64,000 nt of DNA, taken from positions 100,633 to 164,632 of the forward strand of contig CAZUAQ010000005.1 in NCBI GenBank assembly GCA_964618455.1, written 5' to 3'. The position numbers and the translations under genes were made by a program. Under the pieces are notes generated by a model, which was not told where the DNA came from, searched no databases, and saw only the letters and a list, made by a program, of their open reading frames with translations. Below, piece by piece: positions 39,401 through 47,797 of the stretch; position 1 is the stretch's first letter, and every line of letters begins with the position of its first letter. The stretch comes from CAZUAQ01 sp964618455. GTDB taxonomy: Bacteria > Planctomycetota > Phycisphaerae > UBA1845 > PWPN01.

Positions 39401-39793
39401 GACTGCCCGGATCCGGTCCAGCCCGGGGCAGGTGTTCTGACCTACACGCTGACGGTGACGAATCTCGGGCCGGACACGGCGACGGGAGTGTTCGTGACCG
39501 ACAGCCTGCCAACGCAAAGCGGATTGTTCTTTCCGATCCCGCTTCCCGGGAATTGCAGTTCAGTCGGCGTGAGCGCAGTGAACTGCGATCTGCCTGATCT
39601 GGCGGCCAATGAATCGGCGTCGGTATCCTTCAATGTGGGCTTTGAACTCGCGGGCGACGGTCGAGTCAACTCGGCGAACGTTCAGGCGAACGAGAATGAC
39701 CCCGTCTTCGAAAACAACAGCACCATCACCTCCACGGATGTCCGAGCAGAGGGTCTGACGGCCTGCCCGAACCAGGCAGGCGATCCGGGATAA
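36461..39793 (+). CDS. Very large modular surface protein (Calx-beta, beta-helix, InlB-like repeats, DUF11)
   Basis: The 1110-residue protein has a signal peptide at about residues 10-27. A cysteine-rich segment follows, with QDSECMEGERCV-type repeats. Two Calx-beta modules (about 108-345) carry VDYAVLGRA and DFQTEDGTATTTDGDYI, typical calcium-binding patterns. A CSLREAI-type motif (CTLGECTLREAILAAN) near residue 387 precedes a right-handed beta-helix-like region with NTISG and NTIGG repeats. Three InlB-like repeats with F-x-G-W or W-E-D-C features lie at about 740-965. A DUF11 module ends it. No LPxTG or PEP-CTERM tail is seen, so anchoring is unclear. AAGGAG lies eight bases before the ATG. 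It is probably cell-surface or secreted. Confidence 0.85.
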   Translation: MWQHTSHRIMKLTFLLVMAVALPLGTGLNCPLFGDDEMPDTEGECFQDSECMEGERCVNSECVANVQCVTDSECPLNQVCSDEFVCEPDPSARFTPGGEPLIVIAPASNVEGDDPAFQNTLTFQINLSAESDVDVEVDYAVLGRAEVEAGLALLEGVDTSEIDLSRLADSDDFIGSIGTRTLFASSDFTSTFPGTSLMVQIVADLNIEEDEQVIVVLYNARNAVIENPFAIGTIVNDDDTQPKLSISDASLVEGDEGTTNAVFSVSVIHGGVDPISVDFQTEDGTATTTDGDYIPTSGTLSFAPSGPTLQQVIVPVSGDTDVEGNELFFVTLSNESNASVLRRQGQCSIINDDVPTPPVTGGGGGPITPPGELAIVVNSAADPGDGACTLGECTLREAILAANADISPSQINFNIPVPNEGTAMIDLVEPLPPITAPVTIDGFTQPGSRPADENTIVLRRIRINGGALQAPEENERGVLPDGFVITGGGTTLRGVHIQGFPGDGVVIEGPGNNTISGTLVVECMGGLFIDDSSNNTIGGPQISNQNTFYDFGASGIVIQDGTSNTLLGTLVYAAEGIGIDLGDDGVTANDALDTDTGANDLQNSPTFNGISVNELGQTIIQGRLESAPNANYIIEVVSGSECDGRGGSADRLGRSVVTTDANGVVDFEHVATDRISAVPLTAQIAGTATNSAGSTSELGGCLTVPAPEITIQIIEPAEVAGRGRVLGQTPTLTFLDCPTECVDEEVYGKSLTFQAVVDNLEPAMEFLGWGGDCNSGDLTDPIYQLYADADIHCTATFGVEQQTLDVQVTGNGVPGFGGDVASVPAGIACPTGDCSSLFDFGTDVTLNASAATDFTFDQWTEDCAGTSDMTAVIMTGPMDCTAEFTTATTRDLTVTIDPSGSGDGNVTATGITCPGDCEESYTFGEVVTMTATPDAGSTFEGWSGHPDCADGEVTMTASVNCTATFDAAQAGTADLMLVKEDCPDPVQPGAGVLTYTLTVTNLGPDTATGVFVTDSLPTQSGLFFPIPLPGNCSSVGVSAVNCDLPDLAANESASVSFNVGFELAGDGRVNSANVQANENDPVFENNSTITSTDVRAEGLTACPNQAGDPG

Positions 39794-39923
39794 CTATCTG
39801 TCTGCTTGAGAATCTGGCCCAGGTGCTGCGATGCCGCCGTGCGGGCGGTCATTCGGGCGGATACCTCGCCGGATCGCTGCATGACGGGCATCCAGGCACT
39901 CTCCAGGCGGTTTCAGCGGCCGG

Positions 39924-39953
39924 TTGGCACGATGTGTATCCCTGTGTTACAAT
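39924..39953 (+). promoter_or_regulatory. Sigma-70-type promoter of rpsB-tsf
   Basis: TTGGCA (39924-39929) and TACAAT (39948-39953) are each 5/6 matches to consensus, with an 18-bp spacer. Transcription would start near 39960, giving a leader of about 205 nt before the rpsB start. Confidence 0.6.
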
Positions 39954-40010
39954 GCTTCGTTCCCGTATCGTTCCGGGAAAGCGGCGGAGGTATGCCCACG
40001 CATTTTCGCC

Positions 40011-40117
40011 CCGACCCGGGATGAGCCTGTTCTTCACTGAGCGGGTGTGGGAGGACGCGCGGAGTGGCCGCGCGCGCGGCGGGCAGATGCCCGTCGGATC
40101 AAGTTCATCCGGGTCGG
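40011..40117 (+). promoter_or_regulatory. Structured rpsB 5' leader (possible ribosomal-protein leader)
   Basis: CCGACCCGG at 40011-40019 pairs perfectly with CCGGGTCGG at 40109-40117. If one G bulges out, the helix extends to 13 pairs, reaching TGA at 40022-40024 and TCA at 40105-40107. Inside lies a perfect 5-bp hairpin, CGGGC-AGAT-GCCCG (40080-40093). A leader of this kind is typical of ribosomal protein operons regulated by their own product. Autoregulation by S2 is an inference. Confidence 0.5.
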
Positions 40118-40164
40118 CCCCGGACACATGCGTGTCACGCAGGGCCTGCAGAAGGAGGTGCGGT

Positions 40165-41037
40165 TTGGCATCTGAGTTCGTGAAAAAACTGATCGATTCG
40201 GGCATTCATTTCGGGCACCGCACGAGCCGGTGGAATCCGAAGATGGATGATTACATCTTCGGCAAGCGCAACCTGATCCACATCATCGACATTCGTGAGA
40301 CGGTGAAGGGGATTCTGCGTGCCAAGCAGTTCCTGGCGCGGACGGTCGGCAAGAACCAGGACGTGCTGTTCGTCGGCACGAAGCGCCAGGCGCGGAACTC
40401 CATCATGCATGTCGCGCAGCAGACGGAGATGCCGTACGTGGCGGAGCGCTGGCTGGGCGGCACGCTGACCAACTTCCGCACCATTCGCTCACGGCTGCAG
40501 CGCCTGGAGGAACTTGAGAAGATTCAGGAAGAGGGCATTGAGACGCAGTACAGCAAGAAGATGATCTCCACCCTGAATCGCGAGTACCGCAAGATCAAGC
40601 GAAACCTCGAAGGCATTCGTAATATGAATCGCCTCCCGGGGGCGATCGTCCTGGTGGACATCAAGCGGGAATACATCGCCGCGCGCGAGGCGCGCAAGCT
40701 TCGGATCCCGGTGATCGGGCTGATCGATACGGATTCGGATCCCGATCAGGTGGATATCGTGATTCCCGGAAATGATGACGCGATGCGCGGGATCGATATG
40801 GTCCTTGAAACATTGGGCGAAGCCATCATTCAAGGCAAGCGGAGCCGCGGTGCCGACGAATCCGAGTCCGAGCCACGCGACGGCGGAGGACGCGGCGGCC
40901 GTCGTGCCAGCCGTGTGACCGCGCGTGCGGAAGATGCCTCGGATGGCGGCGAAGCCGGTACCGACAGTGCCGAGGGATCCTCGGCCGAGGCAGCGCCGCA
41001 GGACGCCTATGCTCCTTCGGGAGGCGCCTCCTCCTGA
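40165..41037 (+). CDS. rpsB: 30S ribosomal protein S2
   Basis: The protein has 290 residues. It begins ASEFVKKLIDSGIHFGHRTSRWNPKM, the typical S2 start (shown here in part). FVGTKRQA, ERWLGGTLTNFRTI and IGLIDTDSDPDQVDIVIPGNDDA are classic S2 motifs. The start is TTG at 40165, with a strong AAGGAGG at 40152-40158. The in-frame ATG at 40021 lies within the leader structure and is not preferred. A C-terminal tail of about 60 residues (from around 230) is low complexity, rich in Glu, Ser, Gly and Ala, and absent from E. coli S2. Confidence 0.97.
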   Translation: MASEFVKKLIDSGIHFGHRTSRWNPKMDDYIFGKRNLIHIIDIRETVKGILRAKQFLARTVGKNQDVLFVGTKRQARNSIMHVAQQTEMPYVAERWLGGTLTNFRTIRSRLQRLEELEKIQEEGIETQYSKKMISTLNREYRKIKRNLEGIRNMNRLPGAIVLVDIKREYIAAREARKLRIPVIGLIDTDSDPDQVDIVIPGNDDAMRGIDMVLETLGEAIIQGKRSRGADESESEPRDGGGRGGRRASRVTARAEDASDGGEAGTDSAEGSSAEAAPQDAYAPSGGASS

Positions 41038-41211
41038 GGAAGTCCGGATTTCGGCATCAACCCTCCGTCAGAGGGAGCCCCCATACTCCCGGCCCCGTGA
41101 AGACGGATTACGTACAGTAGAAGACGACGATGATGGGAGGCCGTTCAGGCCGGGCGATCAATCTGCTCCGGCCGGGGAGAGTCCTCCGATACACAGGAGC
41201 AAGTGCAAGCG

Positions 41212-42042
41212 ATGGCCCAGATTACTGCTGCAATGGTGAAAGAGCTGCGGGAGACAACGGATCTCCCGATGATGGACTGCAAGAAGGCATTGGGTGAGAC
41301 GAACGGCGACATGGAAGCCGCCATCGAGCTGCTTCGCAAGAAAGGCGCGGCGGCGGCGGAGAAAAAAGCCGGTCGCGAGACGGCGGAAGGTCGCGTTGCG
41401 ATCTTCGTCGACAAGGAGAAGGGCGTCGGGGCCATCGCGGAAGTGCTGTGCGAGACGGCGCCGACCAGCAACAATCCCCTGTTCCAGGAGATGGTCGCGA
41501 AGATCGCCAAGCACGTGGCGCTCTCCGGCGATACGGATGCCGAGACGATCCTGGATCAGAAATATGCGGATGATGCGAGCATCACCGTCCGCGACGTCAT
41601 GACCGAGGTGATCAACAAGATCCGCGAGAACATGAAAATCAACCGGCTGGTTCGGGCCGAGGGGCGACTTGGCCACTACGTCCACCATGACGGGCGTACA
41701 GCCGTGCTGCTGCAGGTGGAAGGCGAGGGCGATGACGCCGTCCTGGCCGACATCTGTATGCACATCACCGCCATGATGCCCCAGGGACTCAATCGCGAGG
41801 ACATCCCGGCCGAAGATGTAGAGAAGGAGAAGGCGATCATCCGCGAGCAGATTCTGGCTTCGGGCAAGCCGGAGAACCTCGTCGAGAAGATCGGCGAAGG
41901 CAAAATCAACCGCTGGTACAGTGAGCGGGTGCTCGTCGAGCAGCCGTTTGTGAAGGATGACAAGCAGTCCGTCGGCGATGTCGCCAAGGCAGGCGGTTAC
42001 AAGCTGACCGGGTTTTCCCGCTTGAAAGTGGGGCAGGCTTAA
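41212..42042 (+). CDS. tsf: Translation elongation factor Ts
   Basis: The 276-residue guanine-nucleotide exchange factor recycles EF-Tu. The N-terminal signature TDLPMMDCKKALGE is present, and the dimerisation domains follow (VRAEGRLGHYVHHDGRTAVL; ISRxx-type regions in the second half). The ATG at 41212 has an AGGAG about 12 bases upstream. It follows rpsB as usual, in the rpsB-tsf-pyrH order. The 174-bp gap from rpsB has short inverted repeats but no clear promoter. Confidence 0.97.
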   Translation: MAQITAAMVKELRETTDLPMMDCKKALGETNGDMEAAIELLRKKGAAAAEKKAGRETAEGRVAIFVDKEKGVGAIAEVLCETAPTSNNPLFQEMVAKIAKHVALSGDTDAETILDQKYADDASITVRDVMTEVINKIRENMKINRLVRAEGRLGHYVHHDGRTAVLLQVEGEGDDAVLADICMHITAMMPQGLNREDIPAEDVEKEKAIIREQILASGKPENLVEKIGEGKINRWYSERVLVEQPFVKDDKQSVGDVAKAGGYKLTGFSRLKVGQA

Positions 42043-42049
42043 GCACAAT

Positions 42050-42073
42050 GGGCCGCGTAAGCGGCCCTTTTTT
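42050..42073 (+). terminator. Rho-independent terminator after tsf
   Basis: GGGCCGC (42050-42056) and GCGGCCC (42061-42067) form a perfect 7-bp stem with a GTAA loop, followed by six T (42068-42073). It lies eight bases after the tsf stop, so pyrH beyond it may have its own promoter or depend on read-through. Confidence 0.9.
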
Positions 42074-42128
42074 ATGCGCCGATCGAAACATGTCACATGG
42101 TGACCATCGTCCCCAGGGAGTATCTCTC

Positions 42129-42845
42129 GTGGCCCAACCGGAATTCCAACGTGTCCTGCTCAAGATCAGCGGCGAGGGACTTTCGCCGTCCGACGGCTTC
42201 GGCATCGATGGTGACGCGTTGATCCGCGTAGCCAAGGAGATCCAGCAGGTACACGACGCCGGCGTCGAGGTGGCGGTGGTGGTCGGTGGCGGTAACATCC
42301 TGAGAGGTCAGACTTTCGCCGAGAAGTGCAAGGTGCCCGAGGCCACGGCTCATTACATGGGGATGCTCGGCACGGTCCTGAACGCGCTGGGACTGCAGGA
42401 GACCTTGGAGGGCATGGGCCTTCATACCCGCGTCCTGTCATCGATCGATATCCCCTCGGTGTGCGAGCGCTTCATTCGACGTCGCTGCATACATCACCTC
42501 GAGAAAAAGCGCGTTGTCATCCTGGCGGCGGGAACCGGCCGACCGTTCGTCACGACGGATACCGCCGCAGCCCTGGCGGCGGTGGAGATCGGCGCCCAGG
42601 CGCTGTTCAAGGCGACACAGGTGGACGGCGTCTACAGTGACGATCCCAAGAAAAACCCGAACGCCGAGTTCCATCCGGAGATCAGCTACGACAAGGTCAT
42701 CAACGAGCGATTGAAGGTCATGGACATCAGCGCGGTGGACATGTGCCAGCGCAACGGCGTGCCGATCGTCGTGTTCAATCTTCATAAGGCCGGCAACATG
42801 CGTAGGCGCGTGCTTGGCGAGAAGATCGGAACGGTGATTCGGTAG
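42129..42845 (+). CDS. pyrH: UMP kinase
   Basis: The 238-residue cytoplasmic enzyme phosphorylates UMP to UDP in pyrimidine nucleotide synthesis. The LLKISGE start motif, VVVGGGNILRG, the GMLGTVLNAL block and DGVYSDDPKKNPNA are all typical of bacterial hexameric UMP kinases. The GTG at 42129 was chosen because AGGGAG lies at 42115-42120, eight bases upstream, and the length fits the family. In-frame codons further upstream overlap the terminator. Confidence 0.96.
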   Translation: MAQPEFQRVLLKISGEGLSPSDGFGIDGDALIRVAKEIQQVHDAGVEVAVVVGGGNILRGQTFAEKCKVPEATAHYMGMLGTVLNALGLQETLEGMGLHTRVLSSIDIPSVCERFIRRRCIHHLEKKRVVILAAGTGRPFVTTDTAAALAAVEIGAQALFKATQVDGVYSDDPKKNPNAEFHPEISYDKVINERLKVMDISAVDMCQRNGVPIVVFNLHKAGNMRRRVLGEKIGTVIR

Positions 42846-42887
42846 AAAGAGTGACGAGTGGCTCGTGAATCGTGGGTCGCGAGGAAG

Positions 42888-43991
42888 CTAGAAGCGATTC
42901 TGGATGAGCCTGTGGAGTTCGTCGGCGCGAATGGCGCCGTCCCTCGGTTCGGCGGCACGGGCGTCCGACGTGCCAATGGCCCGACCGCCCCGTACACCTC
43001 CGCCCGCCATCACGACTGACCAGCACCGTGTCCAATGATCCCTTCCACCATGGCGGTTGATGCGTGGAGAGCGGCCCATCTCTCCTGCAGCCACGACCAG
43101 TGTTCTTGCCAACAAGCCCCGATGTGTCAAGTCCGCCAAAAGCGTAGAGAATGACCTGTCGAAGTCCGGGATCACCTTAGCCGCGCAGTCGACGATCCCA
43201 CCTCGCCCGGCGGTGCCGTGTGCATCCCAAGTGGTAGATTGTGCCGTCGAACCCTTGACGAGTGACGTGAACATGTTGACGGTGATGCAGCGGACGCCAC
43301 GCTCGACGAGACGGCGGGCGATCAGGCAGTTGCGGCCGAACGATGTATTTCCATAGGCATTGCGAAGGGTCTCCGGCTCAGCCCGAAGGTTCGTCGATTC
43401 GCGCCAGGAGGGATTGCCGATCAGTCCACCATACGTGACCGGCTGATGATTCGCCCCGAGCGCGGCAGCGGACTGGCCGGTCGTGCTACCATCACCGACG
43501 TTTGTGACACTGTGAGGCAGGACGACCCAGCCGGGCCATTCGCCCGGAGTGTGTTCCCGACGTGCGGAAAGGACGGCGCCGATATGCGGATGTGCCTGCT
43601 CCCCGACGGCGGTACTACCGGTCTGCCACAGACGCAAGCCCGTTTCGTGAACAGGCGCATCATGGTGATATACCGCCCGGAGGATCGCGTACTTGTCCGC
43701 GTGGCGGGCGGTGCGGGGCAGCAGTTCGCTGACCTGGATGCCGTGGACATTCGTGCGGATGGCGCCGAAGGAGCCTCGAACCTCGCTGGGCGCATCGGGC
43801 TTGGGATCAAACGTCTCCAACTGGCTCGGGCCGCCGACGAGGTTCAGCAGAATGCATGCGTCGGCTTGCGAGGAAGACGTGAAGAGTTCCTGCACCTGAG
43901 CGCTCGTGACGCTCATCGGCAGCGAAGCGTGCAGGACACCGACAGCCCCCGCCGCCAGGACTTCCCTTCGCGATGCATGATCCGATTTCAT
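42888..43991 (-). CDS. DUF1501 family protein
   Basis: The protein has 367 residues and a Tat-like start (ASRREVLAAGAVGVLHA). The sulfatase/alkaline phosphatase-like fold of DUF1501 is recognisable from ACILLNLVGGPSQLETFDPKP, SELLPRTARHADKYAILRAV and LVVAAGEMGRSPRINRHGGRDHWTRCWSVVMAGGG (in part). DUF1501 proteins are hallmarks of Planctomycetota and are usually encoded next to cytochrome-domain proteins. Here it starts only 20 bases after the cytochrome c' gene, so the two form an operon. The function is unknown. Confidence 0.92.
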   Translation of the reverse strand: MKSDHASRREVLAAGAVGVLHASLPMSVTSAQVQELFTSSSQADACILLNLVGGPSQLETFDPKPDAPSEVRGSFGAIRTNVHGIQVSELLPRTARHADKYAILRAVYHHDAPVHETGLRLWQTGSTAVGEQAHPHIGAVLSARREHTPGEWPGWVVLPHSVTNVGDGSTTGQSAAALGANHQPVTYGGLIGNPSWRESTNLRAEPETLRNAYGNTSFGRNCLIARRLVERGVRCITVNMFTSLVKGSTAQSTTWDAHGTAGRGGIVDCAAKVIPDFDRSFSTLLADLTHRGLLARTLVVAAGEMGRSPRINRHGGRDHWTRCWSVVMAGGGVRGGRAIGTSDARAAEPRDGAIRADELHRLIQNRF

Positions 43992-44011
43992 TCTCGAGCC
44001 CTTGCTTCGTG

Positions 44012-44821
44012 TCAGATCTTCGGCTTCTTGTGAACCGCGTGGCAGGTGGAGCAGGATCCGGTGACCTCCTTGAACGCCTTGCGAATCGTCTCCAGATCTT
44101 TGGCCCGCGCGGCCACCGTGATCTCGGTACTGGCGAGACGCAACTGCTCGCAGGCCTCCTTCCAGGTCGCATCGGGGCATCGCTTGTCGTCCATGAGCGC
44201 GTAGCTGACCTCGTTCAGCATGGAAGCGCTGTCGATCAATGTGGTCCACGCCTTGTCATCGGCGGGACCGTCGCCCTTGATCAACTCGCCAACCTTGCCG
44301 CAGTGTGGCTTGTTGATGACGCGCATCAGCGTATCGATGCGGGCGACACGCTCCGCCTTGACCTCGGGCTTCTTGTCTTTGTGGACGGCATGGCAGGCGC
44401 CGCAGGAGGCGGTGGCGACCTTGAAGGCGTCCCGTGCGGCGGGTAGGTCCTTCTTGACCGCAGCGGCGTGGACGGCGGAGGAGCCCTCGCGCAGCTTGGC
44501 GGTCGCGGAAGCCCAGACCCCGTCCGGGCAACGATCGTTCTGCATCAGGAGGTGGCCCGCCTCGTTCAGCACGGAGGCGTGCATAGCCACTTTCTCCCAC
44601 GCCTGGTCATCGGCCGGACCGCTTTCCTTGAGCAGCTGCGCGATCGCCGAACAGTTGGGATTGTTGATGCCGCTCATCAGGTGCTTGACGGGAGCGATGC
44701 GAGCGGGGCGATCGGTTTCCTTCTCCGCCGCGCCGGCACTGCCGAGCACACAGAGCGCGATCCATCCTCCACCCAGCGCTGCCAGAACCATGCCGATACG
44801 AAATCGATTGCCGTTGACCAT
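44012..44821 (-). CDS. Tandem cytochrome c'-like protein (two heme domains)
   Basis: The 269-residue exported protein has a signal peptide (hydrophobic core near residues 10-30). It contains two similar helical units of about 100 residues, each with a C-terminal CXXCH motif (CGACHAVHK and CSTCHAVHK), the position expected in cytochrome c'. Shared features of the units include SGINNPNC/RVINKPHC and LNEAGHLLM/LNEVSYALM, so the gene arose by internal duplication. The ATG at 44821 has AGGAGGG upstream. It is co-transcribed with the DUF1501 gene. Gas or electron binding in the periplasm is inferred. Confidence 0.85.
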   Translation of the reverse strand: MVNGNRFRIGMVLAALGGGWIALCVLGSAGAAEKETDRPARIAPVKHLMSGINNPNCSAIAQLLKESGPADDQAWEKVAMHASVLNEAGHLLMQNDRCPDGVWASATAKLREGSSAVHAAAVKKDLPAARDAFKVATASCGACHAVHKDKKPEVKAERVARIDTLMRVINKPHCGKVGELIKGDGPADDKAWTTLIDSASMLNEVSYALMDDKRCPDATWKEACEQLRLASTEITVAARAKDLETIRKAFKEVTGSCSTCHAVHKKPKI

Positions 44822-44959
44822 ACGAGATGCCCTCCTGCGAAAGGGATATGCGTTCAAGAAATGCCCAATGCTCTATTGGTATCCGATTTGAAAGAGCGAA
44901 ACAAGTTGAATTGCCGGATATCCACGGCGGGTGCATGGCCACGGAGATACTGGGGAAAC

Positions 44960-46735
44960 TCACTCGCGTTCGGGTGTGGGATACGGCGATGTGGATGTCG
45001 GGCCGAGTGCTTCAAGGACGAACGCCTGGGCCGCGAAACTCATGGGCGTGAGCCACTGGTGGAAATGCCTACGGGGGACGTACGCTCGGTCATCTGACTT
45101 CTTGCGGAACGGAGGATATGTGACCGGTCGCAGTATGAGGGCCGGCGTGTCGAACTTCTCGATCTCCTCGTGGCGGCAGACGATGATCTCCCTTTCGAAC
45201 AGGTCCACCGGCGGCAGGACGTAGGGTGCGGGATCGGCGGGCACGACCAGTGTGCGGAAACCTTGCTCCCGGTATTCACGAAGCGATTCCGCCGCTTCCA
45301 GTCGCGTGGTCAAGGGTCTTGTGTCGCTGACAAACCCGGCGACGCAGGCTGCTCCCGGAATCATGCTCGAGAACAGCAGCAGCACGCCCAGCCCGCGGCA
45401 TAGCGGGAAGGATCGGTGGCGAGAGACGACGAAGACTGCCGCGAGAATGACCAGTGTGACCTCGGGGAGGAGGGCGAAGCGGGCGTACTCGGCTTTCTGG
45501 CCCGACGCCAGGAGCAGGTAAGGAAGCAAGGTGAGGAATGCCGGCCAGAGTAACAACGTCATCAACTCCGCTGGGGATGCATGGGACTTCGTGGCATCGG
45601 TGATCTTTGAAGCACGCATGGTTCGCGTCCATACGATCAGCCCCATGACTCCAACCACCGCCACGACGGGAAAGCATGCCATCGTGATGAGCCAGAGTCC
45701 GTTCAGCAGTCCGCCGGGCGTTGCCGACCACGCGAACATCGAACCCGTATTGCCGAGGTTGGAGGTGAACACGTCTGGCTGCGAAATGAGGTTGATGATC
45801 ACGTAGGGATTCGTTGCGGCGTAAATGAAGGCGATGACGAAGAGGCCCACAGGAAGATGTACGGCCCTGCATCGCGGTGTGGCGGTACGCAAATAGGCTA
45901 CGACGATCGGCAGGACGGCGATCGGCAGGGCTGTGAGCACCATGCCGCACGCCAGACCACATAATCCGCACATGATCCACCACCAGCGCTGCCGCCCGGT
46001 GTCCACGTATGCCATGGCGGCGCGAATCGCCAGCAGCATCAGCGCGACGCCTGGAAGATGAGGCTTGGCTTCATGGGCGAGATTGACGACGACGGGCATC
46101 GTGACGAAGACCAGCCCGCCGACGAGCATGGCCCACGTGTCGCCGTTCGTGAGGCGGCGAAGAATGCTCACCATGGCGAGGACACCGAGAGCTGCCCAGC
46201 AGAGGACGTACACGCGGGCCACGACATAGAAACGCCCAAAGGCGTCCGGGTGATCGAGGTAATACGTGACATCCGATCGGAGATCGACCAGCCCGGTCAG
46301 CGACGCTGCCTTGAGCATCGCGCCCACGCCGTAGACCCAGAGTCCGCCGTACTGATAAAGCTTCGGGTCGAAATCGCCCTCGCCCGGTGACATGGCGGCC
46401 AGGGCCATCAGCGTGACCATCTCGTCCGGCTGGTAGGAGTACAGGCGATAACGGCGAACGATCTCGGCCCGCTGGGCATCGGTGGCATTGACGACCACGC
46501 GGTCGCCGCCACCTTCGAGCGGGTTGACATCGACATCCGCGCCTTGCCCTTCGTCGATCTTGCGCTCACCGGCGAGTTCCTGGATCGTGTCGCCATCCCA
46601 GGGAGGACGATCGCCAAACAGGTAAGGATCGGCCGCGCGTGACGGCAGCCCCCACGTGATCCCCGGAATGAACATCCCGGCGGCCACGAGCAGAACGCAT
46701 GCACTGATCAAACCCATGTATTTCGGTGATTGCAT
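44960..46735 (-). CDS. Multipass membrane protein, glycosyltransferase-39/PMT-like
   Basis: The 591-residue protein has about ten transmembrane helices. An N-terminal helix is followed by a periplasmic loop (GDRPPWDGDTIQEL onward, acidic), then membrane helices. The layout and the DEMVTLMALAAM region recall GT-C family glycosyltransferases (PMT_2/ArnT-like), which use lipid-linked sugar donors. The expected DE-type acidic pair may be Asp-Glu in QPDEMVT. The C-terminal 80 residues are soluble. The assignment is by topology, and the substrate is unknown. It lies in the minus-strand run with ubiA. Confidence 0.6.
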   Translation of the reverse strand: MQSPKYMGLISACVLLVAAGMFIPGITWGLPSRAADPYLFGDRPPWDGDTIQELAGERKIDEGQGADVDVNPLEGGGDRVVVNATDAQRAEIVRRYRLYSYQPDEMVTLMALAAMSPGEGDFDPKLYQYGGLWVYGVGAMLKAASLTGLVDLRSDVTYYLDHPDAFGRFYVVARVYVLCWAALGVLAMVSILRRLTNGDTWAMLVGGLVFVTMPVVVNLAHEAKPHLPGVALMLLAIRAAMAYVDTGRQRWWWIMCGLCGLACGMVLTALPIAVLPIVVAYLRTATPRCRAVHLPVGLFVIAFIYAATNPYVIINLISQPDVFTSNLGNTGSMFAWSATPGGLLNGLWLITMACFPVVAVVGVMGLIVWTRTMRASKITDATKSHASPAELMTLLLWPAFLTLLPYLLLASGQKAEYARFALLPEVTLVILAAVFVVSRHRSFPLCRGLGVLLLFSSMIPGAACVAGFVSDTRPLTTRLEAAESLREYREQGFRTLVVPADPAPYVLPPVDLFEREIIVCRHEEIEKFDTPALILRPVTYPPFRKKSDDRAYVPRRHFHQWLTPMSFAAQAFVLEALGPTSTSPYPTPERE

Positions 46736-46809
46736 GAGCCGTCAGTTTAACGTCAATATTCAGAAGGGGACACGCAGGTCGTCGAGATCTGAGCTTGCAA
46801 GGTGTTTTT

Positions 46810-47775
46810 TCACCCGAGTTCCATCGAGCACAGGCCGCAGCCGAGGAGGACATCCGTGATGGTCAGTGCGCCGAGGACGAGGCTGATGATGCCGTTGACG
46901 GTGAAGAAGGCGAGGTTGACCTTGGAGAAGTCGTCCGGCTTGACGAGGGAGTGTTCGATGAACAGCAGCACGGCCACAATGATGACACCGGCGGCATAGA
47001 GCCAACCGAGCTGTGCGGTAGGAACGAGGGCCACGAGGAGCAGCACGGTCAGCACGTGCGCCGCCCGGGCGATGCCGAGCGCCCGCTTTGACCCAAGCCG
47101 CGACGGCAGGCTGTGAAGCTTCTCACGCCGGTCGACGTCGATGTCCTGGCAGGCGTAGATGATGTCGAACCCGGCGATCCAGCAGGTGACCGCGCCCATC
47201 AGGAGGAATGCGGGCCATCCGAGCGACGCGGGGTGGATGGCGATCCACGCCGCCACCGGCGAGAACGCGATGGCACTGCCGAGTACGAAGTGCGACCACC
47301 GCGTCAACCGCTTGGTGTACGAATAGAAGCAGAGGTACGCCAGCACGGGCAGGGCGAGGATCATCGGCCATGGGTTGGCGTTCAGCAACCAGAATCCGCC
47401 GCAGCCGATGACGAAAAACACGCCTGCGACGAGGAGAAACAGCAGCGCTTGCGGACGCGAGATCGTCCCGGCCGGGATGGGGCGATTGGCGGTGCGCGGA
47501 TTGCGGGCGTCGATGGCGGCATCGACGAGCCGGTTGAATGTCATTGCCACGGAACGGGCTGCCACCATGCAGAGGACGATGAGCCCGAGGCTGATCCATG
47601 AGGGATAGAGAGTCGTTGAGTCGCCCACGCGAAAGGCTTCCCGCCCAGCCAGAAACGTCGCCATCAGCGCAAACGGCAGGGCGAACACCGAGTGTGAAAA
47701 CTTGATCATCTCGCCCCAGCGGCGGACGAGAGGCAGTAATCCACCAGTTGATTGTGGGGTTTCGGCAGCTTGCAT
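46810..47775 (-). CDS. ubiA: UbiA-family prenyltransferase
   Basis: The protein has 321 residues and about nine transmembrane helices. The first aspartate-rich motif is NRLVDAAIDARNPRTANRP and the second is DIIYACQDIDVDRREKLHS, both metal-diphosphate-binding signatures of the UbiA superfamily. LCFYSYTKR is also typical. It transfers a prenyl chain to an aromatic acceptor in quinone biosynthesis. In Planctomycetota this could be the MqnP step of futalosine menaquinone synthesis rather than ubiquinone; the sequence alone does not decide. The ATG at 47775 fits the family start. It lies 22 bp after the antiporter gene. Confidence 0.88.
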   Translation of the reverse strand: MQAAETPQSTGGLLPLVRRWGEMIKFSHSVFALPFALMATFLAGREAFRVGDSTTLYPSWISLGLIVLCMVAARSVAMTFNRLVDAAIDARNPRTANRPIPAGTISRPQALLFLLVAGVFFVIGCGGFWLLNANPWPMILALPVLAYLCFYSYTKRLTRWSHFVLGSAIAFSPVAAWIAIHPASLGWPAFLLMGAVTCWIAGFDIIYACQDIDVDRREKLHSLPSRLGSKRALGIARAAHVLTVLLLVALVPTAQLGWLYAAGVIIVAVLLFIEHSLVKPDDFSKVNLAFFTVNGIISLVLGALTITDVLLGCGLCSMELG

Positions 47776-47797
47776 AACGGGGAATTCTAGTCGCGGC

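Noticed and set aside
39823..40164. N-terminal extension of ribosomal protein S2
   Set aside because: The frame is open but has no S2 homology. A promoter and leader structure lie within it, and the strong Shine-Dalgarno is at 40152-40158.
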